Source: Salinisphaera sp. G21_0 (lineage in GTDB: Bacteria > Pseudomonadota > Gammaproteobacteria > Pseudomonadales > Endozoicomonadaceae). From it: a DNA stretch of 64,000 nucleotides. Positions 28,509 through 37,457 of the stretch are shown here, one piece after another (within the stretch, counting starts at the first letter, position 1; the number at the start of each line of letters is the position of its first letter). The stretch is taken from the NCBI RefSeq assembly GCF_017744115.1, contig NZ_JAGHQW010000001.1:62001-126000 (forward strand). Reading direction: 5' to 3'. The translations under genes and the position numbers were made by a program. The notes under the pieces are model-generated. The model was not told the origin of the DNA and did no database searches. It saw only the letters and a program-made list of their open reading frames with translations.

Positions 28509-29555
28509 CTATTTTTGCAGTTCGGCCTTTGGATCTATTGCATAGGGTATTTTATGAACCTGCAGCTGATGGCTTTTTTCTGTATCCATAAAGACATCGT
28601 TGGCTTCAGCCGCTTCAATCCTGATAACAGCCAGTAATTCAATGTTGTCGTTTTCGACATTACGGGCACGCTGAATGACTTCACCCACCGGCTTACCATC
28701 ACTGTTGTAAAGTCGGGTGTTAATGTCAGGCTCTTCGACGCTTTCCAGGCTCAACCAGTAACACCGGCTTTTCTGCTGCCCAAGGTTTTGCATTCGGGTC
28801 ACAATTTCCTGCCCGGTATAGCACCCTTTTCTGAAACTGACTCCGCCAAGGGAGGGTTGATTGAGATGTTGGGGAATGTATTTATCGATGGTTTCCTGAC
28901 AAAGCTCTGGAATGACTGACTCAATATTCAGTAACGCCCAGAAATCTTCCGTTGCAGGTGTAAGCTCTTTGGTCAGTTCTGGCCATAAAAGAGGAAGGTC
29001 ATCCTGATGAAGCCAAAGCTCATAGCGAGTCCTGATACCAGTGGCTTTCATAAGGTAGCCATTGGCGGAGACTTTGATGACTTCGTTTGGCTCTGGAAGT
29101 GATGAGTCAGGGAAAATATTGGTCAGCAGGGTGTCGATATTGGCTCCGGACAAGCCGAGAACCACGTGCTCTGGTTGACTGGTGAGATTAACCTTAAAAA
29201 AAACCGCATACTTTTTCAGAGTGTCGAGAGTGGTTTCAGTCAGACCTGAGTTCATGGTCAACAGGTAGTCTTCACCATTGTCCATGATTTTGAAACTGGT
29301 ATACATCCGTCCTTTAGGGGAGCATGCCACCCCGGTGCTGTATTGATGAGCGGCCAGCTGAAGCATATGTGTTGAAATCTGTCCCTGCAAAAACTTCTGG
29401 CGATCGGTGCCGTCGATTTTGACAAAGCTGTGGCCAGAGAGTACTGAGACAGAATTTTCATCCAGTGCCTGTGGTGTTTTGGCAAAGCCTGTCAACCGCT
29501 CTTCTTTATAAACAGCGCCCTGAGTTGTTAAGTAGGTCTTCCAGTCGGTGGCCAT
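28509..29555 (-). CDS. ygfZ: Folate-binding Fe-S cluster protein YgfZ
   Basis: YgfZ is a GcvT-like, tetrahydrofolate-binding protein needed for the activity of some iron-sulfur enzymes such as the tRNA methylthiotransferase MiaB. The signature KGCYTGQE with its functional cysteine is present (around residue 235), and SGHSFVKIDGTDRQKFLQGQ near the N-terminus is typical. The 348-aa length is normal. It is divergent from sdhE, an arrangement common in gammaproteobacteria, with about 120 bp between them. Confidence 0.93.
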   Translation of the reverse strand: MATDWKTYLTTQGAVYKEERLTGFAKTPQALDENSVSVLSGHSFVKIDGTDRQKFLQGQISTHMLQLAAHQYSTGVACSPKGRMYTSFKIMDNGEDYLLTMNSGLTETTLDTLKKYAVFFKVNLTSQPEHVVLGLSGANIDTLLTNIFPDSSLPEPNEVIKVSANGYLMKATGIRTRYELWLHQDDLPLLWPELTKELTPATEDFWALLNIESVIPELCQETIDKYIPQHLNQPSLGGVSFRKGCYTGQEIVTRMQNLGQQKSRCYWLSLESVEEPDINTRLYNSDGKPVGEVIQRARNVENDNIELLAVIRIEAAEANDVFMDTEKSHQLQVHKIPYAIDPKAELQK

Positions 29556-29677
29556 CTGATTACCTTGTTATCTGGTTGCCGCAATTGCATTTGATAGATG
29601 CTGGCATAATAGAAGATTATTGCTGCGAATTTAAAGGTATAATAACCGGCAAAATCCATAATAGGAGTTATTCTAAG

Positions 29678-29944
29678 ATGCTGGGTGAAAATGAGCTGAA
29701 ATGCCTGCAGTGGCGAAGTCGTCGTGGGATGCTTGAGCTTGACGTGCTTTTGGAACCTTTTACCAGGGAGGCGCTGTCTGAGCTCAGTGAAGCTGATCAG
29801 CTAACCTATGTTCGCCTGTTGGAGTGTGAAGATCCGGACCTCTTCAGTTGGTTTATGAGTGGTACAAGGCCTGAAGATCAGGCTCTTAGCCGCATGGTTG
29901 ACAGAGTATTGGAGCGTGGGCGCTACAAAGGCGAGTCTTTGTGA
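29678..29944 (+). CDS. sdhE: FAD assembly factor SdhE
   Basis: This 88-aa protein helps attach FAD covalently to succinate dehydrogenase and fumarate reductase flavoproteins. The conserved RGMLELD stretch (the RGxxE motif) is at about residues 14-20, followed by the acidic FTREALSELSEADQL helix and the LLECEDPDLFSWFM region typical of the family. AGGAG lies ten bases before ATG 29678; the frame is open upstream but carries no homologous sequence. The ygfX-like gene overlaps its 3' end. Confidence 0.93.
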   Translation: MLGENELKCLQWRSRRGMLELDVLLEPFTREALSELSEADQLTYVRLLECEDPDLFSWFMSGTRPEDQALSRMVDRVLERGRYKGESL

Positions 29945-30383
29945 AGTTAATGTAAGAAGTTCCCGTTACCACCTTGCCTTGATGCTTATCAGCCACGGTG
30001 CCGCTTGTGTTGCGCTGTGGCTTTGTTCAGTCTGGCCTGTGGTCAAGTTTGCCCTGGCCATGGTTCTCGCCTTGCATTTCTATCGACACTACCTTCAGTT
30101 TATTGCTCAGAGTCTTCCGACCAGTATTTCTGTCATTCGGTTGCTGGAAGATCAGTGGCGGGTGAATCTTGGCGGTGCCTGGTATCGCGCCTGGCCTGAG
30201 GGTGAAATTGTTGTCACCTCAATATTGATTTGCTTTAAGTTGAGAGTTGAGGGTAAGCGGCATCCTTCCCGCCTGATTTTGTTTCCAGACAGTGCTGACC
30301 CGGTTGAGCTGCATGGTTTCAGGCTGCGGCTGATGCTTGAGTCTCACTCTCTGTTCGGTGGCAAGGGCGAGGGGCACGTATAG
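29916..30383 (+). CDS. YgfX-like inner membrane protein
   Basis: This small membrane protein in the place of E. coli YgfX (CptA) directly follows sdhE, as in many relatives. Two hydrophobic segments are seen (around LMLISHGAACVALWLCSVWPV and VKFALAMVLALHFYR), then a soluble beta-rich half (WRVNLGGAWYRAWPEGEIVV, LILFPDSADPVELHGFRLRL) as in the family. The start is uncertain. GTG 29916 keeps the whole conserved N-terminus and overlaps sdhE, but GGAG is only one base away. ATG 29982 would remove half of the first membrane segment. In E. coli, YgfX has been described as a partner of YgfY/SdhE affecting cell division proteins; that role is contested. Confidence 0.75.
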   Translation: MGATKASLCEVNVRSSRYHLALMLISHGAACVALWLCSVWPVVKFALAMVLALHFYRHYLQFIAQSLPTSISVIRLLEDQWRVNLGGAWYRAWPEGEIVVTSILICFKLRVEGKRHPSRLILFPDSADPVELHGFRLRLMLESHSLFGGKGEGHV

Positions 30384-30386
30384 TTC

Positions 30387-30452
30387 ATGCCCATCGTATT
30401 CGTTCTGTATGTCTTCGTTGTGGCATTACTGTCTTTATCCACCAAGTTGTAA
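30387..30452 (+). CDS. Possible 21-aa membrane microprotein
   Basis: A 21-codon ORF (MPIVFVLYVFVVALLSLSTK plus Leu) starts three bases after the ygfX-like stop. It is almost wholly hydrophobic, long enough to span a membrane once, and ends in a short polar tail. GAGGGG lies 12 bases before the ATG, a rather long distance. A 16-base inverted repeat (AATACC / GGTATT) at 30451-30466 begins at its stop and could end the transcript. It may be chance; no homologue is known to me. Confidence 0.3.
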   Translation: MPIVFVLYVFVVALLSLSTKL

Positions 30453-30501
30453 TACCTGAAGGTATTCAACAGGGTTGGATACGCTGAGCACCCACAAAAC
30501 G

Positions 30502-32127
30502 TCAACAGCCCCTGAAGTTCTCTGGAGCCAGAATCGTGTCTTCAGGAACAGGATTCGTATGAGGGTAATCCAGCGTGTAGTGCAAACCGCGGGACTCTTT
30601 CCTGGCCATGGCGCATTGAATAATCAGCTCAGATACCTGGGCAAGGTTGCGCAGCTCTATCAGGTCATTGCTGACTTTGAAATTGCTGTAGAACTCATGA
30701 ATTTCAGATTGGAGCAACTCAACGCGATTCATTGCTCTTTGCAGACGTTTTGTGGTGCGGACAATACCCACGTAATCCCACATAAAGCGGCGAAGTTCAT
30801 CCCAATTGTGAGAGATAACCACATTTTCATCGGAATCTGTTACCTGGCTTTCATCCCAGTTCGGCAGAGAGGGTGGTTGTGGGTATTGATCAATGGTATT
30901 GCGTATCATCCGGGCGCAGCTTTTGGCAGTGACAAAGCACTCCAGCAGTGAATTACTGGCCAGCCGATTAGCGCCATGCAGGCCGGTAAAACTGCACTCA
31001 CCAACGGCAAAAAGGCCTTGTACATCGGTTTGACCGTTTTTATCAACCAGTATTCCACCACAGGTATAATGGGCAGCAGGAACAATAGGGATTGGGTCTC
31101 TGGTGATGTCGATATCGTAGCTGAGGCAGCGTTCGTAAATGGTTGGAAAATGAGAGCGAATAAACTCCGCCGGCTTATGGCTGATATCCAGGTAAAGGCA
31201 GTCTGACCCCAAACGCTTCATTTCATGGTCAATGGCCCGTGCCACGATATCTCTGGGAGCCAGCTCTTCCCTATGGTCGTAGTCTGGCATGAACCGGCTG
31301 CCATCGGCCCGTTTGAGCAGGCCGCCTTCGCCCCGAACGGCTTCTGAAATCAGAAACGACTTGGCATTTGGGTGGTATAGGCAGGTCGGGTGAAATTGAT
31401 TAAACTCCATATTGGCAATCCGGCAGCCCGCCCGCCAGGCCATGGCAATGCCGTCTCCGGACGCACCATCGGTGTTACTGGTATAAAGGTAGGTTTTACT
31501 GGCACCTCCGGAGGCAAGCACGGTACAACGGCTCTTGAAGGCATGCACCTGGTCTGACACCAGGTCGAGTATGTAAACACCAACACAGCGCGGTTCATGG
31601 TGGTGAATGTGAGGTTTCAGTTTGCTGGTGGTGATCAGGTCTACAGCCAGGTGATGGTCGTAAAGGTCTATGTTCGGCTTTAACCTTGCCTGTTCCAGTA
31701 AGGTATCTGAAATAGCCCGGCCAGTAGCGTCTGCGGAGTGAATGATTCTGCGGGAGCTGTGCCCGCCTTCCCGTGTCAGATGGTAGTCGAAGGGCCGGTC
31801 AACGGTATGATCCGGTGTGAATGGTACGCCCTGGCTTATCAGCCACTCAATACTCTCTCTGCCATTCTCCACGATATGTCGAACAGCCGACTCGTTACAC
31901 AGGCCGGCACCCGCGGTGAGGGTATCTTTCACATGCTGGTCAATATTGTCGCCGGTCTGGTCCAATACCGCCGCCACGCCCCCCTGCGCCCAATAGGTTG
32001 AGCCAGCGCTTAATGAGTCTTTGCTGAAAATGGCTATTCTGGCATCATCAGGCAGCTGCAGTGCAGTGGTCAGTCCGGCTGCGCCAGAGCCAATGATGAT
32101 TACATCGTAATTGTAGGGCTGTTGCAT
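30502..32127 (-). CDS. nadB: L-aspartate oxidase
   Basis: NadB oxidises aspartate to iminoaspartate, the first step of de novo NAD synthesis; NadA then makes quinolinate. It is a flavoprotein of the succinate dehydrogenase/fumarate reductase family. The FAD-binding [17 protein letters not shown] lies at residues 10-26, [13 protein letters not shown] at about 43-55, and the catalytic [12 protein letters not shown] near residue 117. [19 protein letters not shown] and the helical C-terminal domain follow. The 541-aa length is normal (E. coli 540). It is divergent from rpoE, the same arrangement as in E. coli and Pseudomonas. Confidence 0.96.
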   Translation of the reverse strand: MQQPYNYDVIIIGSGAAGLTTALQLPDDARIAIFSKDSLSAGSTYWAQGGVAAVLDQTGDNIDQHVKDTLTAGAGLCNESAVRHIVENGRESIEWLISQGVPFTPDHTVDRPFDYHLTREGGHSSRRIIHSADATGRAISDTLLEQARLKPNIDLYDHHLAVDLITTSKLKPHIHHHEPRCVGVYILDLVSDQVHAFKSRCTVLASGGASKTYLYTSNTDGASGDGIAMAWRAGCRIANMEFNQFHPTCLYHPNAKSFLISEAVRGEGGLLKRADGSRFMPDYDHREELAPRDIVARAIDHEMKRLGSDCLYLDISHKPAEFIRSHFPTIYERCLSYDIDITRDPIPIVPAAHYTCGGILVDKNGQTDVQGLFAVGECSFTGLHGANRLASNSLLECFVTAKSCARMIRNTIDQYPQPPSLPNWDESQVTDSDENVVISHNWDELRRFMWDYVGIVRTTKRLQRAMNRVELLQSEIHEFYSNFKVSNDLIELRNLAQVSELIIQCAMARKESRGLHYTLDYPHTNPVPEDTILAPENFRGC

Positions 32128-32706
32128 AAGGCTCCCCAGTCATCAAGTCACTCTGACATCTTTTATCCTTCCTATAATCCATAGGAAAATGAATGCAGTG
32201 TGGTTTAATGTGCTAGCCTGTGGAACTGTACATGTCTGGATAAGTAACATGATGAGTTCTTTATTGAGTGGCTTAGCTATTTATCGGTATGATCAATGAC
32301 AGTTACTGGTTATGTGCATCGGGCTAAAGAGGCTATTTTACGGGTCGATGTTAAAATTGCTGCTGACCTGAATCAAGAGGCCCGACTAAACTTGTCTGAC
32401 CTGTGTATTTTGTGAACCGGGCCAGCCAGTTGACTGGAATATTCATTGTCAGGGCATTATATAGAATGTCTGGAAGTTACTGTAGTGTCGTTGAAGTGCT
32501 AAAAATAACCTGTCGGTTTTCCAATATAATTACAACACTCGGATAAACCGGGTTGTGGTGGACAGATACCTTTGAAGTAAAAAATTGAAAATATCAGGAA
32601 CTTTTCTTCATTTTGATGGTCTATATACTTGCTGCTGAGCTAAACCCTTTATTGCACGATGGTGCCTTTTATGGTGTTCCTGCCATGCATGGGTGGAGAT
32701 GCCTTA
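32128..32706. other. nadB-rpoE intergenic region
   Basis: This gap of nearly 580 bp separates the divergent nadB and rpoE genes and must hold both promoters. I see one sigma-E-like promoter near its right end (32598-32625) and a 39-codon ORF (32296-32415) with no ribosome site, which I do not call as a gene. I see no RNA gene, insertion element or strong terminator. Confidence 0.7.
32598..32625 (+). promoter_or_regulatory. Candidate sigma-E (RpoE/AlgU) promoter of rpoE
   Basis: GAACTT, 16 bases, then TCTATA matches the sigma-E/AlgU pattern (GAACTT-N16/17-TCtgA-like), with an extra G before the -35 box (GGAACTT). It lies about 80 bases before the rpoE start on the right strand. Autoregulation of rpoE from such a promoter is established in E. 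coli and Pseudomonas. The -10 box is only a partial match. Confidence 0.62.
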
Positions 32707-33294
32707 ATGGTTGATAGTCCGGATACTGATCAGCAGTTGGTTGATCGTGTAAAGCAGGGTGACAAAAGAGCTTATGATATGTTGGTTATTAAATATCAAC
32801 ACCGTATTCTTGGTCTGGTTGGCGGTTATGTCAGTGACTTTCAGGAAGTTCAGGATGTTACGCAAGAGGCTTTTATAAAAGCGTACCGTGCACTGGATAA
32901 GTTTCGTGGTGACAGTTCTTTTTATACCTGGCTGTACCGTATTGCTGTCAATACAGCCAAAAATCATCTGGTATCCAAAGGGCGAAGATTGCCAGAGTCT
33001 GATATTGATGTTCATGATGCAGACTTTCTGGAAACAGCGACAACCTTGAGGGTCGTTGATACCCCTGAGCGCAACCTGTACTGTAATGAAATCGAGCAGG
33101 TCATCCATGATGTCATTCAGCGTTTACCCGATGAACTGAGAACAGCGGTAATGTTGAGGGAGTTTGATGGCCTCAGCTATGAAGAAATTGCCGATGTTAT
33201 GGACTGCCCGGTAGGTACTGTACGGTCCAGAATTTTCAGGGCTCGTGAAGCCATTGATCGTGAGATCAGACCGTTATTAGGGCAAAGTGGTTAA
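32707..33294 (+). CDS. rpoE: RNA polymerase sigma factor RpoE (AlgU)
   Basis: This is the extracytoplasmic-function sigma factor for envelope stress. Region 2 (YDMLVIKYQHRILGLVGGYV and DVTQEAFIKAYRALDKFRG) and region 4 (LPDELRTAVMLREFDGLSY followed by EEIADVMDCPVGTVRSRIFR) are intact. At 195 aa it is close to E. coli RpoE (191). I chose ATG 32707 (MVDSPDTDQQ) because GGAG lies eight bases upstream and the family begins just before the LVDRVKQGDKRAYD helix; an upstream ATG at 32659 would add 16 unrelated residues. It is first in rpoE-rseA-rseB-rseC-mucD and is held inactive by the RseA anti-sigma factor. Confidence 0.97.
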   Translation: MVDSPDTDQQLVDRVKQGDKRAYDMLVIKYQHRILGLVGGYVSDFQEVQDVTQEAFIKAYRALDKFRGDSSFYTWLYRIAVNTAKNHLVSKGRRLPESDIDVHDADFLETATTLRVVDTPERNLYCNEIEQVIHDVIQRLPDELRTAVMLREFDGLSYEEIADVMDCPVGTVRSRIFRAREAIDREIRPLLGQSG

Positions 33295-33353
33295 ACAAGG
33301 TTTAACTCATGTGCGACAGAGTGAAGGTCGGCATGAACACCAGAGGTTTGTCT

Positions 33354-34058
33354 ATGAGTGAAAAGAGTTCTCAAAACAGTGCCAGAGAACATTTGAAAGA
33401 ATCTTTATCGGTTTCTCTGGATGGACAGGCCAGTGAGCTGGAATTGCGTCGAGTGATTGATAATATCGGCAAGGACGATGACCTTCGTTCACTTGCGGGT
33501 CGTTATCAGCTGATTGGTGAGACACTGCGTGGTAATAGCAGTAAATTTGCCAATGTCGATATTTCCAGGGGCGTGATGAATGCCCTGGAGCAGGAAGAGG
33601 TCGATAATACCGGTGCGCAGAATGTCTCTGGAGCAGAAGGTTCTTCTGCGATCAGTCCCGTATCCGGCCGCTTTTTTGAGGATGTATGGGCTTCATTGGG
33701 TAAGGTTGCGGTTGCAGCCTCAGTGGCTTTTGCCATTGTTGTCGGGGTCAGAAACAGTAATCAGTCTCCTGATTTGCAGGTTCTGGCTGAAAATGAACCG
33801 GTTACCCTGACTCAGCCAGTGCAGCTGGCGCAATCGGGTCATAACGATTATGGTGCATTGGGTATTCGTGCCGGGTACAACTCAAGGCAGCATGACGGTA
33901 TTACCCCTGAACAACTTGCCTATGCCCAGAGTCTTGCTGACAGGGCAACCAGGGAACGTTTTCATGCCTATGCACTTCAGCATGCAGAGCTTGCTGCAAT
34001 GGGAAGTGGCCAGAGTATTTTGTCATTTGCCCGATTGACCAGTTTTGACAACCAATAA
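33354..34058 (+). CDS. rseA: Anti-sigma-E factor RseA (MucA)
   Basis: This single-pass inner membrane protein binds RpoE in the cytoplasm and is cut by DegS- and RseP-type proteases upon stress. The N-terminal RseA domain (LKESLSVSLDGQASELELRR) covers about residues 13-85, a membrane segment (VAVAASVAFAIVVGV) lies at about 120-137, and the C-terminal periplasmic part with QLAYAQSLADRATRERFHAY binds RseB in this family. ATG 33354 has AGAGG seven bases upstream; ATG 33333 also has a fair site, so the start is not settled. The predicted length is 234 aa. Confidence 0.9.
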   Translation: MSEKSSQNSAREHLKESLSVSLDGQASELELRRVIDNIGKDDDLRSLAGRYQLIGETLRGNSSKFANVDISRGVMNALEQEEVDNTGAQNVSGAEGSSAISPVSGRFFEDVWASLGKVAVAASVAFAIVVGVRNSNQSPDLQVLAENEPVTLTQPVQLAQSGHNDYGALGIRAGYNSRQHDGITPEQLAYAQSLADRATRERFHAYALQHAELAAMGSGQSILSFARLTSFDNQ

Positions 34059-34062
34059 ATTT

Positions 34063-35064
34063 ATGAAACAGAAGCAAGGGATTACCAGAAAGCTGCTGAT
34101 TATATGTTTTTTCGTCAGTGGCTTTGTGTCTGCAGAAACTTCATCCGATGCAGGCTACCTGCTTGAAAGAATGGCTGCTTCCGCCAAACGTCTTAGCTTT
34201 CAGGGAGAGTTTGTTTATCAGCAGGGAGCGCAGCTGCAGACATTAAGTGTTATTCATCAGGCTGAAGCTGAGAACATATCGGAAAAAGAACGTATCCTCT
34301 ATCTGGATGGCGCTCCCCGGGAAGTCATACGCTCCGGACATGAACTTTTCTTTTCCAGTTACAACGAAGGGGTGACCAGGTTTCAGCATGGCTCATTGAT
34401 GCCGGTACTAAACAAGTTTCAGTCGGGTGTTTCTGAACATTTCTATGACTTGAAAATTGTAGGTATTGACCGCGTTGCTGGTCGCGAAGCCGTGCTGTTG
34501 CTTGTGCTGCCGAAAGATCGTTTCCGTTACGGCTATCAGTTATGGCTTGATCGGGTATCCTCATTGTTGTTGAAATCAGTGCTGGTTGATGATCAGGGTA
34601 AAATCATTGAGCGACTGCAGTTCACTTCCCTGAGTATTGGTCAGCTACCAGACGATGTTCTGGCACTCCTGGACCGCAAACCCTCCAGTGTTGATGAAAC
34701 TATTCAGATAAGAAACAATCCAGAACACTCGGAGAAACCTGATGTACCCCCGGAATGGGAAACGGGCTGGCTGCCTGAAGGCTTTGTGCTGGAAAACAGC
34801 ACTGTGCGCCCTTCTCCAGTTAGCAAGCACGATGTGGATGCTTTGATTTTTTCTGATGGAATTGCCAATTTCTCTGTTTTTGTTGAGCAGGATGATACTC
34901 GGGTACTAAGTCAGGCTTCTGAACAAATTGGTGCTCTTTCGGTGGTTTCAAAGATTTACAGAGAGGGTAATCAGTACTTCCATGTGACGGTTGTTGGTGA
35001 TATTCCTCTGGGTACGGCAGAGAGAGTGGCTGTATCTGTTCGTCCGGTAAAAATGAAGCCTTGA
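34063..35064 (+). CDS. rseB: Periplasmic sigma-E regulator RseB (MucB)
   Basis: RseB binds the periplasmic part of RseA and shields it from DegS until displaced by mislocalised lipopolysaccharide. A signal peptide is clear (MKQKQGITRKLLIICFFVSG then FVSA, cut before ETSSDA). The N-terminal LolA-like domain starts with LLERMAASAKRLSFQGEFVY, and the C-terminal domain begins near WLPEGFVLENS. I took ATG 34063, four bases after the rseA stop; a TTG at 34045 inside rseA is less likely. The length is 333 aa (E. coli 318). Confidence 0.93.
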   Translation: MKQKQGITRKLLIICFFVSGFVSAETSSDAGYLLERMAASAKRLSFQGEFVYQQGAQLQTLSVIHQAEAENISEKERILYLDGAPREVIRSGHELFFSSYNEGVTRFQHGSLMPVLNKFQSGVSEHFYDLKIVGIDRVAGREAVLLLVLPKDRFRYGYQLWLDRVSSLLLKSVLVDDQGKIIERLQFTSLSIGQLPDDVLALLDRKPSSVDETIQIRNNPEHSEKPDVPPEWETGWLPEGFVLENSTVRPSPVSKHDVDALIFSDGIANFSVFVEQDDTRVLSQASEQIGALSVVSKIYREGNQYFHVTVVGDIPLGTAERVAVSVRPVKMKP

Positions 35065-35150
35065 TGTAATGATCAAGTAAGTTTGCTGGACTTGAAGACT
35101 GGTTTTTTTTGTATTATTTCGTTACCGATCTATATCAGGTTTTCAGGAAT

Positions 35151-35639
35151 ATGATAGAAGAGCAGGGACGAGTTGTGGCTGTAGAGCGTGATTTTGTCTG
35201 GGTTGAAACAATCAGACAGTCCGGTTGTTCAAGCTGTAGTGCCCGAAATGGTTGTGGGCAGCATCTCTTTGAAAAGTACAGGGTCGGCTCATCCTTTTCA
35301 TATATCAAAGCGCTTTGTCCCTGGGTAGTGAAAGAGGGTGACATGGTTGTGGTCGGTATTCCGGAAGGCTCGTTGCTAAAGGCTTCTTTTCTGATTTATC
35401 TCTTCCCGCTTCTGCTTATGATGGCTGGCATCTGGTTGTCCTCAGTAATGGGGGCAGCAGATTGGCTGCTGCTTGTCTCAGCTGGCTTGCTCCTGGCATG
35501 TGGCTTTGGCGCAGTAAGGTTATTTGGGAAGAGATCAGCTGATATGTGCCGTGTTGATGTGGTAAGGGTATTACCCTCTGACAATTTGTCGTTATCAGGC
35601 AGCTCCTTCGGGCGAACGCTTTCTTCCAGGCAGGGTTGA
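35151..35639 (+). CDS. rseC: RseC/MucC-family positive regulator
   Basis: This is a 162-aa inner membrane protein of the RseC family. A cytoplasmic N-terminus with a conserved cysteine cluster (CSSCSARNGCGQ, Cys residues from about 24 to 34) is followed by two membrane segments (about 82-100 and 105-125). In E. coli it is a mild positive effector of sigma-E; the cysteines recall the Fe-S-binding relative RsxC/RseC group involved in SoxR reduction. ATG 35151 begins MIEEQGRVV, the usual family start; the longer frame starts at TTG. Confidence 0.9.
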   Translation: MIEEQGRVVAVERDFVWVETIRQSGCSSCSARNGCGQHLFEKYRVGSSFSYIKALCPWVVKEGDMVVVGIPEGSLLKASFLIYLFPLLLMMAGIWLSSVMGAADWLLLVSAGLLLACGFGAVRLFGKRSADMCRVDVVRVLPSDNLSLSGSSFGRTLSSRQG

Positions 35640-35762
35640 ATGTTCTTGCTTTATTTCTGATGCTGCCGGGTCGCCTTTTTATCACGTAATTATAAATAAT
35701 ATCGCAGGAGCGTATGGCTGCGGTGAATCTTTTCAATAGTTGAATACTGGAGAAAACATAAT

Positions 35763-37205
35763 ATGAGTAGGGTGTTTTTTCTCTGCAAAAAGTCACTTTA
35801 TAACGTTGGGTTTTCCCTGCTTTTGTTTTACGCAACACTGGCAAATGCTTCAGTCAGGGGTTCAGGCTTGCCAGATTTTGCGGCATTGTTTGAACAGGCA
35901 TCACCAGCGGTAGTGAATATCAGTACTCTGGCCTCACCAAAAGCGAGACCGTCAATATATGGGCCGGGCGGGGAGGAGATTCCTGAAATTTTCCGCCGTT
36001 ACTTTGGTATCCCGCTGCCTGATGAAAGCCCTTCCGGACGCTCTCAACCGATGTCGCTCGGTTCTGGCTTTATTATCTCGTCAGACGGTTACATTCTGAC
36101 CAATAACCATGTTATCGAAGGTGCTGATCAGATTATTGTCAGACTCAGCGACAGGAGTGAGCGTGCTGCAGAACTTATCGGTGCCGATAAGCGTTCAGAT
36201 CTGGCGCTGTTAAAAATTAATAATGACCGCAGTCTGCCCGTCGTTAAGCTTGGTGATTCCGAGAGTGTTAAGTCTGGTCAATGGGTAGCAGCGATTGGGT
36301 CTCCGTTTAATTTTGAATATTCGATTACCAAAGGCATTATCAGCGCTCTGAATAGAAGCCTGCCCAGCGACTCCTATGTCCCGTTTATTCAAACCGATGT
36401 CCCTATCAATCCGGGTAACTCGGGTGGTCCGCTGTTTAATATGAACGGCGAAGTCATCGGAATTAACTCCCAGATTTTTACCCGCTCTGGCGGTTTTATG
36501 GGGCTGTCATTCGCCATACCGGTTGATCATGTTATGTGGGCGGTTGATCAGCTGAAAGAGAAGGGGTATGTCACCCGGGGATGGCTGGGGGTCGCCATTC
36601 AGGATGTGGATCGGGATCTTGCCGAATCGTTTGGTCTGGAAAAACCCATGGGGGCATTGATCAGTCAGGTGGTTCCCGGTGGTCCGGCTGATAAGGCAAG
36701 GCTTCATCCCGGCGACATTATTGTCAGATTTAATGAAAGAGTTATCAGCAGCTCAGGCGTGTTGCCAATGTCGGTGGGTGTGATAAAGCCCGGCGAAAAA
36801 GCCAGGCTGGAATATATCCGTAATGGCAAGCGCAAGACCGCAGATGTTGTAGTGGGTGAGCTGCCGGATGAAAATAGTGGTGCCCCTGAACACAGAGGAG
36901 ATAAGACGCCTTCTGATAAGAACCCTCTGGGTGTTCAGGTAGCAGAGCTTGATGAGAATTATCGCAATAAGCTGCGCCTGGATGAGGATGTTCAGGGGCT
37001 GGTGGTGATCGGGGTTAACCGGGGAGCTGGACGTTCTATTGGATTGCGCCAGGGCGATGTTATCACGGACCTGAACAACATCAGTGTAACAACGGTAACG
37101 GAATTCAAAAAAGTGGTTGCCAAACTGCCCAGGAACCGCTCGATTTCGATGCGGGTTATTCGCGGTGGAAATCCCGGTTACATCACCTTCCGGTTACAGG
37201 AGTGA
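35763..37205 (+). CDS. mucD: DegP/MucD-type periplasmic serine protease
   Basis: This HtrA-family protease/chaperone degrades misfolded envelope proteins and damps the sigma-E response. The signal peptide ends near ATLANA (residue 29). The trypsin-like domain has the full triad: His116 in LTNNHVIEG, Asp146 in ADKRSDLALLK and Ser220 in GNSGGPL. Two PDZ domains follow (about 255-345 and 385-475). The length is 480 aa. It ends the sigma-E operon, 123 bp after rseC; GGAG lies 11 bases before the ATG. The Pseudomonas name mucD fits the position; degP/htrA would be the general name. Confidence 0.94.
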   Translation: MSRVFFLCKKSLYNVGFSLLLFYATLANASVRGSGLPDFAALFEQASPAVVNISTLASPKARPSIYGPGGEEIPEIFRRYFGIPLPDESPSGRSQPMSLGSGFIISSDGYILTNNHVIEGADQIIVRLSDRSERAAELIGADKRSDLALLKINNDRSLPVVKLGDSESVKSGQWVAAIGSPFNFEYSITKGIISALNRSLPSDSYVPFIQTDVPINPGNSGGPLFNMNGEVIGINSQIFTRSGGFMGLSFAIPVDHVMWAVDQLKEKGYVTRGWLGVAIQDVDRDLAESFGLEKPMGALISQVVPGGPADKARLHPGDIIVRFNERVISSSGVLPMSVGVIKPGEKARLEYIRNGKRKTADVVVGELPDENSGAPEHRGDKTPSDKNPLGVQVAELDENYRNKLRLDEDVQGLVVIGVNRGAGRSIGLRQGDVITDLNNISVTTVTEFKKVVAKLPRNRSISMRVIRGGNPGYITFRLQE

Positions 37206-37320
37206 TCAAATGTGGATAGCACGGTATATGACCATGGAGTAGTGTGCTGACATGTTATAGAATATTATGGAATCATTTATGCAGATCAGACACTTGTTAA
37301 TTGCTACCGGAGCTTTAGCC

Positions 37321-37350
37321 ACAGGCATGAATAGAATCAATTCATGCTGT
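37321..37350 (+). other. Hairpin in the mucD-lepA gap
   Basis: An inverted repeat with arms GCATGAAT / ATTCATGC and a 7-base loop, extendable with one bulge to ACAG/TGT outside, lies about 120 bp after mucD. No T-run follows. It could be an RNA processing site or part of the lepA leader. Confidence 0.35.
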
Positions 37351-37404
37351 TTAACAGCCGGTAAGTCAGTTTGATCCGCAGGCCAATTCCCTAATTCAAG
37401 ACGG

Positions 37405-37431
37405 TCCCCGCGATTGCGGGGATCGCTTTTT
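37405..37431 (+). terminator. Terminator-like hairpin before lepA
   Basis: A 7-bp GC-rich stem (TCCCCGC / GCGGGGA) with loop GATT is followed three bases later by CTTTTT. It sits 27 bases before the lepA GTG, so it may end the sigma-E operon transcript or act as an attenuator for lepA. Confidence 0.7.
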
Positions 37432-37457
37432 GTGACGTTTTTATAGTAGATACTATC

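Noticed and set aside
32296-32415. A 39-codon ORF in the nadB-rpoE gap (begins MTVTGYVHRAKEAILRVD)
   Set aside because: It looks protein-like in composition but has no ribosome site, no known relative and no operon context; chance is the simpler reading.
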